Assembly (NCBI RefSeq): GCF_014205255.1
Contig: NZ_JACHNE010000001.1
Location: 3,968,001-4,032,000, forward strand
DNA: 64,000 bases
Direction: 5' to 3'
Source: Streptomyces caelestis
GTDB lineage: Bacteria > Actinomycetota > Actinomycetes > Streptomycetales > Streptomycetaceae
Positions 8,222 to 16,245 of this stretch are shown piece by piece. Within the stretch, counting starts at the first letter, position 1. Each line of letters opens with the position of its first letter. The notes beneath the pieces are model-generated. The model had not been told where the DNA came from. It was given only the letters and a program-made list of their open reading frames with translations, and ran no database searches. The position numbers were made by a program, and so were the translations under genes.

Positions 8222-9124
8222 GTGACCTCAAGAGTGAAGGAAAGTTTCGGCACCCCGCCCGCCCCCGCCGCCCTCGCGGCCAAGGTCCGCACGCTGGGCC
8301 CCTCGATGACGCGCTCCATGCAACGCGTCGCCGAGGCCGTCGCGGGCGACCCGGCCGGCTGCGCGGCCCTCACGGTCACCGGCCTCGCCGAACTCACCGG
8401 CACCAGCGAGGCCACCGTCGTACGCACCGCCCGGCTGCTGGGCTATCCGGGTTACCGGGACCTGCGCCTGGCCCTCGCCGGCCTCGCCGCCCAGCAGCAG
8501 TCCGGCCGCGCCCCCGCCATCACCACGGACATCGCGGTCGACGACCCGATCGCCGACGTGGTCGCCAAGCTCGCCTACGACGAGCAGCAGACCCTCGCCG
8601 ACACCGCCGCCGGCCTCGACACCGCCCAGCTGGGCGCGGCCGTCACCGCGCTGGCCACCGCCCGCCGCACGGACGTCTACGGCGTCGGGGCGTCCGGGCT
8701 GGTCGCCCAGGACCTCACGCAGAAGCTCCTGCGCATAGGGCTGGTGGCGCACGCCCACAGCGACCCGCACCTGGCCGTCACCAACGCCGTGCAACTGCGC
8801 GCGGGCGACGTCGCGATCGCCATCACGCACTCCGGGTCGACGGGGGATGTCATCGAGCCCCTGCGGGTCGCCTTCGAGCGCGGGGCGACGACGGTGGCGA
8901 TCACCGGCCGCCCGGACGGCCCGGTCTCGCAGTACGCCGACCACGTCCTCACCACGTCCACGGCCCGGGAGAGCGAGCTGCGCCCCGCGGCGATGTCGTC
9001 CCGGACCGGGCAGCTTCTTGTGGTGGACTGCCTCTTCGTGGGGGTGGCGCAGCGGACGTACGAGACGGCGGCGCCGGCGCTCTCGGCGTCGTACGAGGCG
9101 CTGGCCCACCGGCATCGCTCCTGA
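8222..9124 (+). CDS. MurR/RpiR family transcriptional regulator
   Basis: 300-residue regulator. The N-terminal 80 residues form the RpiR winged-helix domain with LAELTGTSEATVVRTARLLGYPGY as the recognition region. Residues about 120-255 form a sugar-isomerase (SIS) domain that binds a phosphosugar (VYGVGASGLVAQD, AITHSGSTGDVIEP). The next gene, murQ, 47 bp downstream on the same strand, strongly suggests it senses N-acetylmuramic acid 6-phosphate or a related sugar phosphate. The GTG at 8222 fits a leaderless transcript; a GTG at 8234 is the alternative start. Confidence 0.88.
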   Translation: MTSRVKESFGTPPAPAALAAKVRTLGPSMTRSMQRVAEAVAGDPAGCAALTVTGLAELTGTSEATVVRTARLLGYPGYRDLRLALAGLAAQQQSGRAPAITTDIAVDDPIADVVAKLAYDEQQTLADTAAGLDTAQLGAAVTALATARRTDVYGVGASGLVAQDLTQKLLRIGLVAHAHSDPHLAVTNAVQLRAGDVAIAITHSGSTGDVIEPLRVAFERGATTVAITGRPDGPVSQYADHVLTTSTARESELRPAAMSSRTGQLLVVDCLFVGVAQRTYETAAPALSASYEALAHRHRS

Positions 9125-9171
9125 GGCAGCCGCCCCGCCCAGCACCGGAAAGACACGGAAAGAGCCGTCCC

Positions 9172-10107
9172 ATGACCTCCACCTCCGACCCCCGTGATCT
9201 CAGAGCCGAGTTGGAGTCCCTGACCACCGAGGCGTTCCGGCCGGAGCTCGCCGGCATCGACCGGCTGCCCACCCTCGACATCGCGCGGCTCATGAACGAC
9301 GAGGACGCCACCGTGGCCGGGGCGGTCGCGGCCCGGCTGCCTCAGATCGCCGCCGCGATCGACGCCCTGGCCGAGCGGATGGCCCGGGGCGGCCGCCTGG
9401 TCTACGCGGGTGCCGGCACGGCGGGCCGGCTGGGCGTACTGGACGCCTCCGAGTGCCCGCCCACCTTCAACACCGACCCCTCCCGGGTCGTCGGGCTGAT
9501 CGCGGGCGGCCCGCAGGCCATGGTCACCTCGGTCGAGGGCGCGGAGGACTCCCGGGAACTGGCCCGTGCCGACCTGGAGCCCCTCGGCCTGACCCCGGAC
9601 GACACGGTGGTCGGCATCTCGGCCTCCGGCCGCACCCCGTACGCCATCGGCGCCGTCGAGTACGCCCGCACCCGCGGCTCCCTCACCATCGGCCTGGCCT
9701 GCAACCCCGGCAGCCCGCTGGCGGCCGCCGCCGAGCACGGCATCGAGATCGTCGTGGGCCCCGAACTGCTCACCGGCTCCACCCGGCTGAAGGCCGGCAC
9801 GGCACAGAAGCTCGTCCTCAACATGCTCTCGACGATCACGATGATCCGCCTGGGCAAGACCTACGGAAACCTGATGGTCGACGTCCGCGCCTCCAACGAC
9901 AAACTGCGCGCCCGCTCCCACCGCATCGTCGCCCTCGCCACCGGCGCGGGCGACGAGGAGATCGAACGGGCCCTGGCCGCCACCGACGGCGAGGTGAAGA
10001 ACGCGATCCTGACCATCCTGGCCGACGTGGACGGCCCGACGGCGGCGCGCCTGCTGGAGGAATCCGACGGGCACCTGCGGGCGGCGCTGGCGGCGGCGAC
10101 CGGCTGA
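9172..10107 (+). CDS. murQ: N-acetylmuramic acid 6-phosphate etherase
   Basis: 311-residue etherase that splits the lactyl ether of MurNAc-6-phosphate to give GlcNAc-6-phosphate and D-lactate in peptidoglycan recycling in the cytoplasm. It is a SIS-fold protein: YAGAGTAGRLGVLDASE near 79-95, a catalytic-region Glu-rich EGAEDS near 122, GISASGRTPY near 144, and the SRLKAGTAQK-like signature TRLKAGTAQK near 204, all conserved. Length is normal for the family. It follows the MurR-type regulator and ends 4 bp before the convergent methyltransferase. Its product is the substrate of NagA, encoded near 28.4 kb. Confidence 0.93.
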   Translation: MTSTSDPRDLRAELESLTTEAFRPELAGIDRLPTLDIARLMNDEDATVAGAVAARLPQIAAAIDALAERMARGGRLVYAGAGTAGRLGVLDASECPPTFNTDPSRVVGLIAGGPQAMVTSVEGAEDSRELARADLEPLGLTPDDTVVGISASGRTPYAIGAVEYARTRGSLTIGLACNPGSPLAAAAEHGIEIVVGPELLTGSTRLKAGTAQKLVLNMLSTITMIRLGKTYGNLMVDVRASNDKLRARSHRIVALATGAGDEEIERALAATDGEVKNAILTILADVDGPTAARLLEESDGHLRAALAAATG

Positions 10108-10111
10108 CTCG

Positions 10112-10786
10112 TCAGACCACCGGAACGTGCTGCGTGACCCGCCACAGCCGCCGCGGCAACTCACCCTCCTCGAAAGCGTGCACGTCGTCCAGGATCCAGC
10201 CATCGGCGAGGGAGTCGACGAGTTCCCGGGAGAAGAAGTGCACGGCGAATCCCCCGTGCTCCCAGATGTCGTCGCCGTGCCCGGTCCCGGCACCGAAGTG
10301 GGCGTCGCCGTTGTGGCGCACGGTGTAGACGAACACGCCGCCGGGCCGCAGCACCCGCCGCACCTCACCCACCAGCCGGTGGATCTCCTCCGTGGACAGC
10401 GCCATGCACAGCAGCATGTGCGCGAACACGGCGTCGAAGGAGGCGTCCGGCAGGCGCAGCGCATCCCGGACGTCCTGCACCGCGCCCGTCACGCGCCGGG
10501 CGAGGCCCTGCTCCCGGGCGGCGGCCCGCAGTTGCTCGATCGCCACCGGGCTGAAGTCGGTGGCGTGGACGGAGAAGCCCTCCTGGGCGAAGAACAGTGC
10601 GTCACGCCCGTGTCCGGCGCCCAGCTCCAGCACATCGGTGGCCCCGGCGTCCAGGAACACCCCGGCGGCATGGACGGCGGCGTCGGACGGCCGCTCCCCG
10701 TACATCCCGGGGTGCTCCCCGTAGGTCCGCTCCCAGTGCGCCCGCTGGCTATCACCGAGCATCCCGTCATCCGTCACGCTGTCCAC
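10112..10786 (-). CDS. class I SAM-dependent methyltransferase
   Basis: 224-residue methyltransferase of the Rossmann type (methyltransferase-11/25 group). Motif I DVLELGAGHGRDA lies near residue 50, the acidic strand ATDFSP near 74, and LPDASFDAVFAHMLL near 111 is the usual post-II/motif IV region, followed by VLRPGG. The substrate is unknown. The GTG at 10786 is used; a second GTG three codons later and an ATG at codon 9 are also possible. It is convergent with murQ with no room for a terminator. Confidence 0.82.
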   Translation of the reverse strand: MDSVTDDGMLGDSQRAHWERTYGEHPGMYGERPSDAAVHAAGVFLDAGATDVLELGAGHGRDALFFAQEGFSVHATDFSPVAIEQLRAAAREQGLARRVTGAVQDVRDALRLPDASFDAVFAHMLLCMALSTEEIHRLVGEVRRVLRPGGVFVYTVRHNGDAHFGAGTGHGDDIWEHGGFAVHFFSRELVDSLADGWILDDVHAFEEGELPRRLWRVTQHVPVV

Positions 10787-10810
10787 CCTAGAACCACCGT
10801 GCCACCAAGC

Positions 10811-11059
10811 TCACGACATGCACCGCCCCTCCCGGTTCAGCTGCCGTACCCGCGCCCGCAGCGCCTCCCCCACCGGCAGCGAGCGGAGTACATCGGTCAG
10901 ATGCTCGGCCGTCCGCACGTTGCAGCGCCCCAGATCGACCAGGGCGAACGGCTCGGCGCTCGCACCGGTGACCGGGTCGACGCCCAGTGACGGCAGCACG
11001 ACACCGACCCCCGCGAGGGCGTCCCGCAGCGACTCCACGATCTCTTCGGTCGAACGCAC
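10811..11059 (-). CDS. small hypothetical protein beside XRE regulator
   Basis: 82-residue protein starting at a GTG (11059). It is mostly helical with an Arg-rich C-terminus (RARVRQLNREGR). Small proteins of this kind commonly sit opposite XRE/DUF397 pairs in Streptomyces, but I can name no domain. It is divergent from the XRE regulator gene; a 9-bp palindrome GTGATTCAC at 11084-11092 between them could be a shared operator. Confidence 0.7.
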   Translation of the reverse strand: MRSTEEIVESLRDALAGVGVVLPSLGVDPVTGASAEPFALVDLGRCNVRTAEHLTDVLRSLPVGEALRARVRQLNREGRCMS

Positions 11060-11173
11060 CTTTCCCTACCTCCACGCTGAGTTTGTGATTCACCACACAG
11101 CGTGGCCGACGCGCCCCTAGCCTGGCGATACACGGCGGCCCAACAACCCGATGTGTACGACAGGGAGTTGCCC

Positions 11174-12013
11174 ATGCCCGGCTCAAGGGACCTCGACCCG
11201 TCCTCCTCCCCGCGGGCCCTCCTGGGCGCCGAACTCCGCCACGCCCGCGAGAAGGCCGGCCTCAGCCAGGAGGAACTGGGACAGCGGCTGTTCGTGAGCG
11301 GGTCGTTCATCGGGCAGTTGGAGGCGGGTACGCGCAGGATGCAGCGGGAGTACGCGCGGTTGCTGGACGAGGTGCTGGGGACGGGGGATTTCTTTCAGAG
11401 GAACTGCGGGGCTGCGGCGAAGTCGAAGTACCCGGAGCATTTTGCGGAGGCGGCGGAGGCGGAGGCCCGGGCTACGGCCATCAGGGAGTACGCGTCGATG
11501 CTGGTCCCCGGACTGCTCCAGACCCCCGCCTACGCACGGGCAGTGTGCCGCGCGTATCAGCCAACGGCACCGGATCAGGAGATCGAGAAGCGGGTGACGG
11601 CTCGCATGGAGCGGACCCGCTTCCTCGACGATCCAACAAAGCCGTTGTTGTGGGCGGTGATTGACGAGGCCGCGTTGCGTCGAGCGACAGGCGGTGCCGA
11701 GGTCATGGCAGAGGCCCTGCGACACATCACCGACATGGCCCGCCGTAGCCGGGCCATCGTGCAAGTACTGCCGTTCGATGCGGGAGGGCATCCGGCGATG
11801 CAGGGATGCATAAAGCTGATGGACTTCGACGACGCGCCTCCGCTGGTCTACCTGGAAGGCGTCGGCATCGGGCGACTGGATGACGACCGCGCCACCGTCG
11901 CGGAGTACAGGTTCTACTACGAGTTCCTCGCGGCCTCCGCGCTCTCGCCGGAGAAGTCTCTAGCCCTGCTCGAAGCAATGGCCCAGGATTACGCACATGA
12001 GGAACATCTCTGA
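11174..12013 (+). CDS. XRE-family regulator with DUF5753 domain
   Basis: 279-residue regulator of the large Streptomyces WhiJ-like family. Residues about 20-75 are the HTH (LRHAREKAGLSQEELGQRLFVSGSFIGQLEAG). Residues about 100-270 are the DUF5753 domain (YASMLVPGLLQTPAYARAV near 97, then IDEAALRR near 156). Members of this family act with a small DUF397 partner in development or secondary metabolism; the exact targets differ. The ATG at 11174 has AGGGAG 9 bases upstream. The stop overlaps the DUF397 gene by 17 bp, a hallmark of the pair. Confidence 0.92.
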   Translation: MPGSRDLDPSSSPRALLGAELRHAREKAGLSQEELGQRLFVSGSFIGQLEAGTRRMQREYARLLDEVLGTGDFFQRNCGAAAKSKYPEHFAEAAEAEARATAIREYASMLVPGLLQTPAYARAVCRAYQPTAPDQEIEKRVTARMERTRFLDDPTKPLLWAVIDEAALRRATGGAEVMAEALRHITDMARRSRAIVQVLPFDAGGHPAMQGCIKLMDFDDAPPLVYLEGVGIGRLDDDRATVAEYRFYYEFLAASALSPEKSLALLEAMAQDYAHEEHL

Positions 12014-12209
12014 CTCCGACCTGCGCGCGGCTACCTGGCACAAGTCCAGCTACAGCGGCGGGAGCGGCGACAACTGCCTGGAAATCACTCACGACTTCCC
12101 CACCGTCGCTCCCGTCCGCGACTCCAAGAACCCCGCCGGCCCGAAGCTCGTGTTCCGGACTACGGCGTGGGCGGCGTTCGTCGCGAACCTCAAGGGCGGC
12201 ACCGCCTGA
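11997..12209 (+). CDS. DUF397 protein, partner of the XRE regulator
   Basis: 70-residue DUF397 protein with the family signature WHKSSYSGGSGDNCLEI (residues 14-30), then VAPVRDSKNP and a C-terminal TTAWAAFVANLKGG. DUF397 proteins are encoded next to WhiJ-like XRE regulators and are thought to modulate them. The start lies within the end of the regulator gene, which implies translational coupling. Confidence 0.9.
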   Translation: MRNISDSDLRAATWHKSSYSGGSGDNCLEITHDFPTVAPVRDSKNPAGPKLVFRTTAWAAFVANLKGGTA

Positions 12210-12304
12210 GCTTCGGGAGCCGGGCTTCGAGCTCTCTTTTCAAGGAACGGGTAGAGGGCCTCAACCCGCCCTCCCACCCAGCGTGTTGACTTGACGCGTT
12301 CAGC

Positions 12305-12334
12305 TTGCCACGGACAGTGACAGACCTCTAACGT
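12305..12334 (+). promoter_or_regulatory. candidate promoter before hairpin leader
   Basis: TTGCCA at 12305-12310 and TAACGT at 12329-12334, 18 bp apart. Transcription would begin near 12341, placing the hairpin at 12350 at the very 5' end of the mRNA. Confidence 0.4.
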
Positions 12335-12349
12335 TCGTGCACAAGCAAC

Positions 12350-12385
12350 AGCCCCCGCCAGGTGCTACCAACACCTGCGGGGGCT
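12350..12385 (+). terminator. strong hairpin, terminator or attenuator in leader
   Basis: AGCCCCCGCCAGGTG pairs with CACCTGCGGGGGCT across the loop CTACCAA: 14 pairs with one bulged C. It is 140 bp after the DUF397 stop and 28 bp before the next ATG. With the candidate promoter just upstream it may be a transcript leader element rather than a plain terminator. No T run follows. Confidence 0.65.
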
Positions 12386-12413
12386 TACCAACGAGATCGA
12401 AGCGACCGATCCC

Positions 12414-13274
12414 ATGGCTGAACCCAACTTTAGTGCGGCCTCCCCGTCCGCGCACCCATCCGTGCATCCGATGGCGAACCTGGGCTACGGCAAGCGCTCC
12501 GCCCCTGACCAACTCCCGCGCTCGAACCACGACTTCGCCCTGCTCCCACCCCGCGAAGCCGCCATCGCCGCCTACCTCGATCGGCTACCCGACGGCGCAG
12601 ACATCTCCGTAAAGACGCTGGCCAAGCACCTGCCGTACGGCCAGTGCGCCCTCGGCACCGCCCTCAACCGCATCCAGGAGGCGGGCCACCTGCGCCGGGG
12701 CAGGGAGTGCGTGACGGCGAACGACGGCAGCTCCCGCTGGATCACCCGATCGTGGTGGTCCCGCACCGCCCGGGACGATGACTGGTGGGCGGTCTTCACA
12801 CGCGGCGACGTACCGAAGCAGCAGCGTCCCACCCGTTCCCGCGCCCACATCCTCCTGGCCGCCCTCGGCCGCACGGCGCCCGTCCTGTCCCTCTCCCAGG
12901 CCGACTGCGCCACCCTCGCCCCGCTGGTGACGCAGTGGTTCGAGCGGGGCGCCTCGGAGGCGGACGTACTGCGCGCACTCACGGCCGGCCTGCCGACGCC
13001 CGTCCACCACGCCGCCGCCCTGGTCCGCAACCGCCTGACCAGCAAACTCCCGCCCCCGCCTGCCCCGCGTCCGCCATTGCGAGTCCTGGAGTGCGCGAAC
13101 TGCGGCGTCCCGGGACGTCCGGAAACCCTGCCAGGGGGCCGTTGCAGCGCTTGCCGGGGCGAACGCGCGCCCGCGCAACCCCCTGCACCTCTGTCCGCCC
13201 CCACGATCCACGACCGTGCGGCCGAGATCCGCGCCGCAATGTCCCAACGACGCCAAGAGAAGGCATCCACATGA
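12414..13274 (+). CDS. winged-HTH protein with C-terminal zinc ribbon
   Basis: 286-residue protein. Residues about 45-90 look like a winged helix (ISVKTLAKHLPYGQCALGTALNRIQEAGHL); residues about 220-245 form a Cys4 zinc ribbon (CANCG ... CSACRGE). It resembles MarR-type or replication-initiation-type helicase-loading helix proteins found in Streptomyces accessory regions, but I would not assign a role. The last four bases ATGA also form a start for the following frame. A strong hairpin lies in its leader. Confidence 0.75.
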   Translation: MAEPNFSAASPSAHPSVHPMANLGYGKRSAPDQLPRSNHDFALLPPREAAIAAYLDRLPDGADISVKTLAKHLPYGQCALGTALNRIQEAGHLRRGRECVTANDGSSRWITRSWWSRTARDDDWWAVFTRGDVPKQQRPTRSRAHILLAALGRTAPVLSLSQADCATLAPLVTQWFERGASEADVLRALTAGLPTPVHHAAALVRNRLTSKLPPPPAPRPPLRVLECANCGVPGRPETLPGGRCSACRGERAPAQPPAPLSAPTIHDRAAEIRAAMSQRRQEKAST

Positions 13275-13330
13275 CAGCTCCTACGGTGCGACGTCACTCC
13301 CCCAGGGCACGATGGAAGGGAGGAGGCACC

Positions 13331-14002
13331 ATGACCCCTGGCACCGCTGACCGCCCGCTGATGCCCATTGAGGACTTCGAGGATCTGGCCGAGGTGGCCC
13401 CGAAGGGCGTGCGACTCGAGTACATCGACGGTCGCGTCCGGACGAAGGACGCGCTCAGCGTCGAGGACTTCGAAGAACTGGAACGCCGTGCCCCGGAGAC
13501 CGTGCGGCTTGAGTACATCAACGGAAAACTAGAGGTCAAGGCAATGCCGGACGGCAACCACAGCGAGATCCACATGTGGCTGCTCGAGCAGTGCCTGCAG
13601 CATCGGCCGGACCTGCGCCTCCATCACGAGCGAGGCGTCCGGACCGAGGCCTACCGCAAGGGCCGTGCCCGGGCCGACGGGGCCCTCGTACGACGGGGGC
13701 ACTTCAAAGGGCACGGTGAGTGGTCCGCTGCCAACGGCGTCCTCATGGTCGTCGAGATCACCTCCCACGACCGTGACACCAACCAGCGGGACCGCATCGA
13801 CAAGCCCGTCGGATACGCGGCAGTCGACATCCCCGTCTACCTGCTCATCGACCGCGACAACAACACGGTCGTCGTCTACAGCGAGCCCAAGGACGGCCGA
13901 TACCAGCAGGCCGCTGCCCACCCGTGGGGCACCCCGGTGGAGCTCCCTGCCCCTGTCGGCTTCACTCTGGACACGGAAGAACTCAAGGACTACGCCGACT
14001 GA
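13331..14002 (+). CDS. Uma2 family (PD-(D/E)XK fold) protein with duplicated N-terminus
   Basis: 223-residue protein of the Uma2/DUF820 family, a restriction-endonuclease-like fold of unknown substrate. Core residues are ARADGALV near 117, VVEITSHD near 139 and the YLLID strand near 170. The N-terminus repeats itself: PIEDFEDL...VRLEYIDGRV (about 11-35) and SVEDFEEL...VRLEYINGKL (about 43-67). The ATG at 13331 is chosen for its perfect GGAGG five bases upstream; an in-frame ATG at 13271 overlapping the previous stop is the alternative. Confidence 0.87.
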   Translation: MTPGTADRPLMPIEDFEDLAEVAPKGVRLEYIDGRVRTKDALSVEDFEELERRAPETVRLEYINGKLEVKAMPDGNHSEIHMWLLEQCLQHRPDLRLHHERGVRTEAYRKGRARADGALVRRGHFKGHGEWSAANGVLMVVEITSHDRDTNQRDRIDKPVGYAAVDIPVYLLIDRDNNTVVVYSEPKDGRYQQAAAHPWGTPVELPAPVGFTLDTEELKDYAD

Positions 14003-14015
14003 CGACAATGGACCC

Positions 14016-14585
14016 ATGAACCACGCCCAGCTCACCGCCCTAGGCCGTGCCCTCCGTCTCCTCGGTGAGCACGGGGAGGCCCTCACCTCCGACACCCCGG
14101 ACGGCAAACTGCACGAGGTCAGGGCCGACCTGAAACGCGCCCTGGACCTGCTGGAGGAGAGCGTCACCACGGCGGCGCCCAGCACGCGCTGCCCCGAGCA
14201 CCCCACCGGCCCGGTCGACGAGGCCGCCCCCGACCTGTGCCTGCTGTGCGAGACCCGGCGCCGGGCCGCCCGCCGCGCGGAGTTCAACGGCCCCGCCCCA
14301 CACACCCCGCCCACCGAGCCGGTCCAGTCCCGCTACGGCGTGAGCGGAGACCGCCCTCAGCCCCAGCAGCGCTGGCTGCCGGAGCTGTGGACCGGCCAGA
14401 CGTGGCAGCTGTGCGGCACCCCGCGCCGGGACCGCCGCGAGGCCGAGCTGTACATCGCCGCCCAGCGCAAGGCTCCCCGGGCGGCCATGGCGTACCGGCT
14501 CGTGCACGAGTTCACCGACTACGAGGTCCTGCGCGTGTGGGGTACGCCGGTCAGGGTCGACATCGAGCCGATGGGCAACCTTTAG
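14016..14585 (+). CDS. hypothetical protein with Cys cluster
   Basis: 189-residue protein, function not recognised. The first 50 residues are helical; CPEH (about 59) and CLLC (about 76) could bind zinc; the last 75 residues (SRYGVSGDRPQPQQRWLPELW onwards) look like a compact alpha/beta domain. The start is 13 bp after the Uma2 gene stop and it is probably the last gene of this accessory block. It is convergent with the carboxylesterase, 1 bp apart. Confidence 0.72.
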   Translation: MNHAQLTALGRALRLLGEHGEALTSDTPDGKLHEVRADLKRALDLLEESVTTAAPSTRCPEHPTGPVDEAAPDLCLLCETRRRAARRAEFNGPAPHTPPTEPVQSRYGVSGDRPQPQQRWLPELWTGQTWQLCGTPRRDRREAELYIAAQRKAPRAAMAYRLVHEFTDYEVLRVWGTPVRVDIEPMGNL

Positions 14586-14586
14586 C

Positions 14587-16143
14587 TCACAGCAGGGGCA
14601 GGGCCTGGAAGCCGTAGCCCTCCCACAGCCTGCGCGAGGCCTCCTCCGGGTACGCCCTCACCTCGGGCTCCGCGTCCAGCACCTGCACCAGCCGCCGCCC
14701 GTCGTCGTACGCCGGCCACCCGGGGTCGCCCGACCTCGCGAACGCCGTCCAGGACGACCGGAAACGGGACGACAGCGCCTCGGCCTCGGCGGACGGCTCG
14801 GCGCCCGCGAACAGCAAAAGCCCCAGGTCCGCCCCGTACGTGCCGAAGAGCAGGGGGATGTCCAGGCCGTGGCAGGCGCCCAGCGCGCCGCCGTTGCCCG
14901 GGGCCGGCCAGGTCAGTTCGTAGACGTGCGCACGGCCGCCGCCCGCGTGCTGCGCCTCGGCCAGGTGCAGGGAGGGCATGTTGAACAGCCAGTCCGTCTG
15001 GACCCGTTCGCAGAGCTCGCCCGGGGAGGCGTCGGGGAAGGCCGTGCGGTAGGCCTGTGCGCCGTCCGGGCCGGGGGCGAAGAGGCGCAGGGCCGCTGTC
15101 GCCCTCTCCTCGGTGATCCGGCCCAGTTGTCCTGCCATGGCGACGAAGAGGCGGTACTCGTCACGGTTGTGGCCGACGAGCAGGTCGACGTCCTTCGCCG
15201 CACCGGCCGCCAGCGCCTGCCAGGGAGCGACCGGCAGGACTTCCCCGTCGACGACCGGGGAGAAGGGCGTGGCCGTCGGCGCCGCCTGGCCCCAGCGGTC
15301 GATGTACTGGGGCATCTTGCCGCTCAACGACTCACCCGCCGAGGTCAGTTCGCGCGGGGCGATGGCCGCCAGGTCGGCGACCGTGGGGCGCAGCCCCACC
15401 TCGGCGGCGAGAGCGGCACCGATGTCCCGGGCCAGGGCGTCCGAGAAGAACGTCCCCGGCACGCTCTGCGCGATCGCCCGCCCGAACAGGCCCGCCGCCC
15501 TCGGCATGGCCAGCAGCGAGGCGATCGACCCCGCGCCCGCCGACTCGCCGAAGACCGTGACCTGGCCGGGGTCGCCGCCGAACGCCTCGATGTTGCCCCG
15601 GACCCATTCGAGGGCGGCCACCTGGTCGAGCAGGCCGCGGTTGTCGGGCGCCCCCTCGATGTGGGCGAAGCCCTCCATCCCGACGCGGTAGTTGAGGGAC
15701 ACGACCACGAGGTCGCCGTCGGCCGCGATGCGCCGGGCGTCGTAGCCGGGTTGGCCGGAGTGGCCGAGCTTGTAGGCGCCGCCGTAGATCCACACCATCA
15801 CCGGGCGGCGGGCGCCCGGGTCCGGTTCGGGGGTCCAGACGTTGACCGTGAGCCACTCGTCGCCCTCGGGTACGTCGAGCAGGCCCGGCCCGCCGAAGTT
15901 GCCGAGGTCCTGCGGGGGTGGCGGACCGAAGGCGTACGCGTCCCGTATGCCGTCCCAGGCGTGGACGGGGCGCGGCGCCATGAACCGGGCCTCGCCCACG
16001 GGAGGCGCGGCGAAGGGGATGCCGCGGAAGACGGCGAGACCCTCCTCCCTGCGGCCTCGTACCGCACCGGCGGTGGTGCGCACCACCGGTGCGGGCTGCC
16101 CGGCTGAGGCACCGGCCGGGGGGTGGGACTCGGTCGTCGTCAT
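14587..16143 (-). CDS. type B carboxylesterase
   Basis: 518-residue alpha/beta hydrolase of the carboxylesterase/cholinesterase family, hydrolysing carboxylic esters such as p-nitrobenzyl esters. Features: FRGIPFAAPPVGEARF near 39-54, oxyanion-hole region WIYGGAYKLG near 119, nucleophile elbow FGESAGAGS with Ser near 201, and the catalytic-region HGLDIPLLFG near 421. There is no signal peptide, so it should be cytoplasmic. Length is normal. Next to it on the same strand lies the Old Yellow Enzyme gene, but 100 bp separates them. Confidence 0.92.
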   Translation of the reverse strand: MTTTESHPPAGASAGQPAPVVRTTAGAVRGRREEGLAVFRGIPFAAPPVGEARFMAPRPVHAWDGIRDAYAFGPPPPQDLGNFGGPGLLDVPEGDEWLTVNVWTPEPDPGARRPVMVWIYGGAYKLGHSGQPGYDARRIAADGDLVVVSLNYRVGMEGFAHIEGAPDNRGLLDQVAALEWVRGNIEAFGGDPGQVTVFGESAGAGSIASLLAMPRAAGLFGRAIAQSVPGTFFSDALARDIGAALAAEVGLRPTVADLAAIAPRELTSAGESLSGKMPQYIDRWGQAAPTATPFSPVVDGEVLPVAPWQALAAGAAKDVDLLVGHNRDEYRLFVAMAGQLGRITEERATAALRLFAPGPDGAQAYRTAFPDASPGELCERVQTDWLFNMPSLHLAEAQHAGGGRAHVYELTWPAPGNGGALGACHGLDIPLLFGTYGADLGLLLFAGAEPSAEAEALSSRFRSSWTAFARSGDPGWPAYDDGRRLVQVLDAEPEVRAYPEEASRRLWEGYGFQALPLL

Positions 16144-16245
16144 CTCTGCGGTCTCCTCACGAGGTACCGGTGAACAAGCGCTCGACCAGTGTCCTTGACT
16201 GACGCAAGCGAATCCAGGGCATCCCCGTGTGCGGACCCCGCGGGG

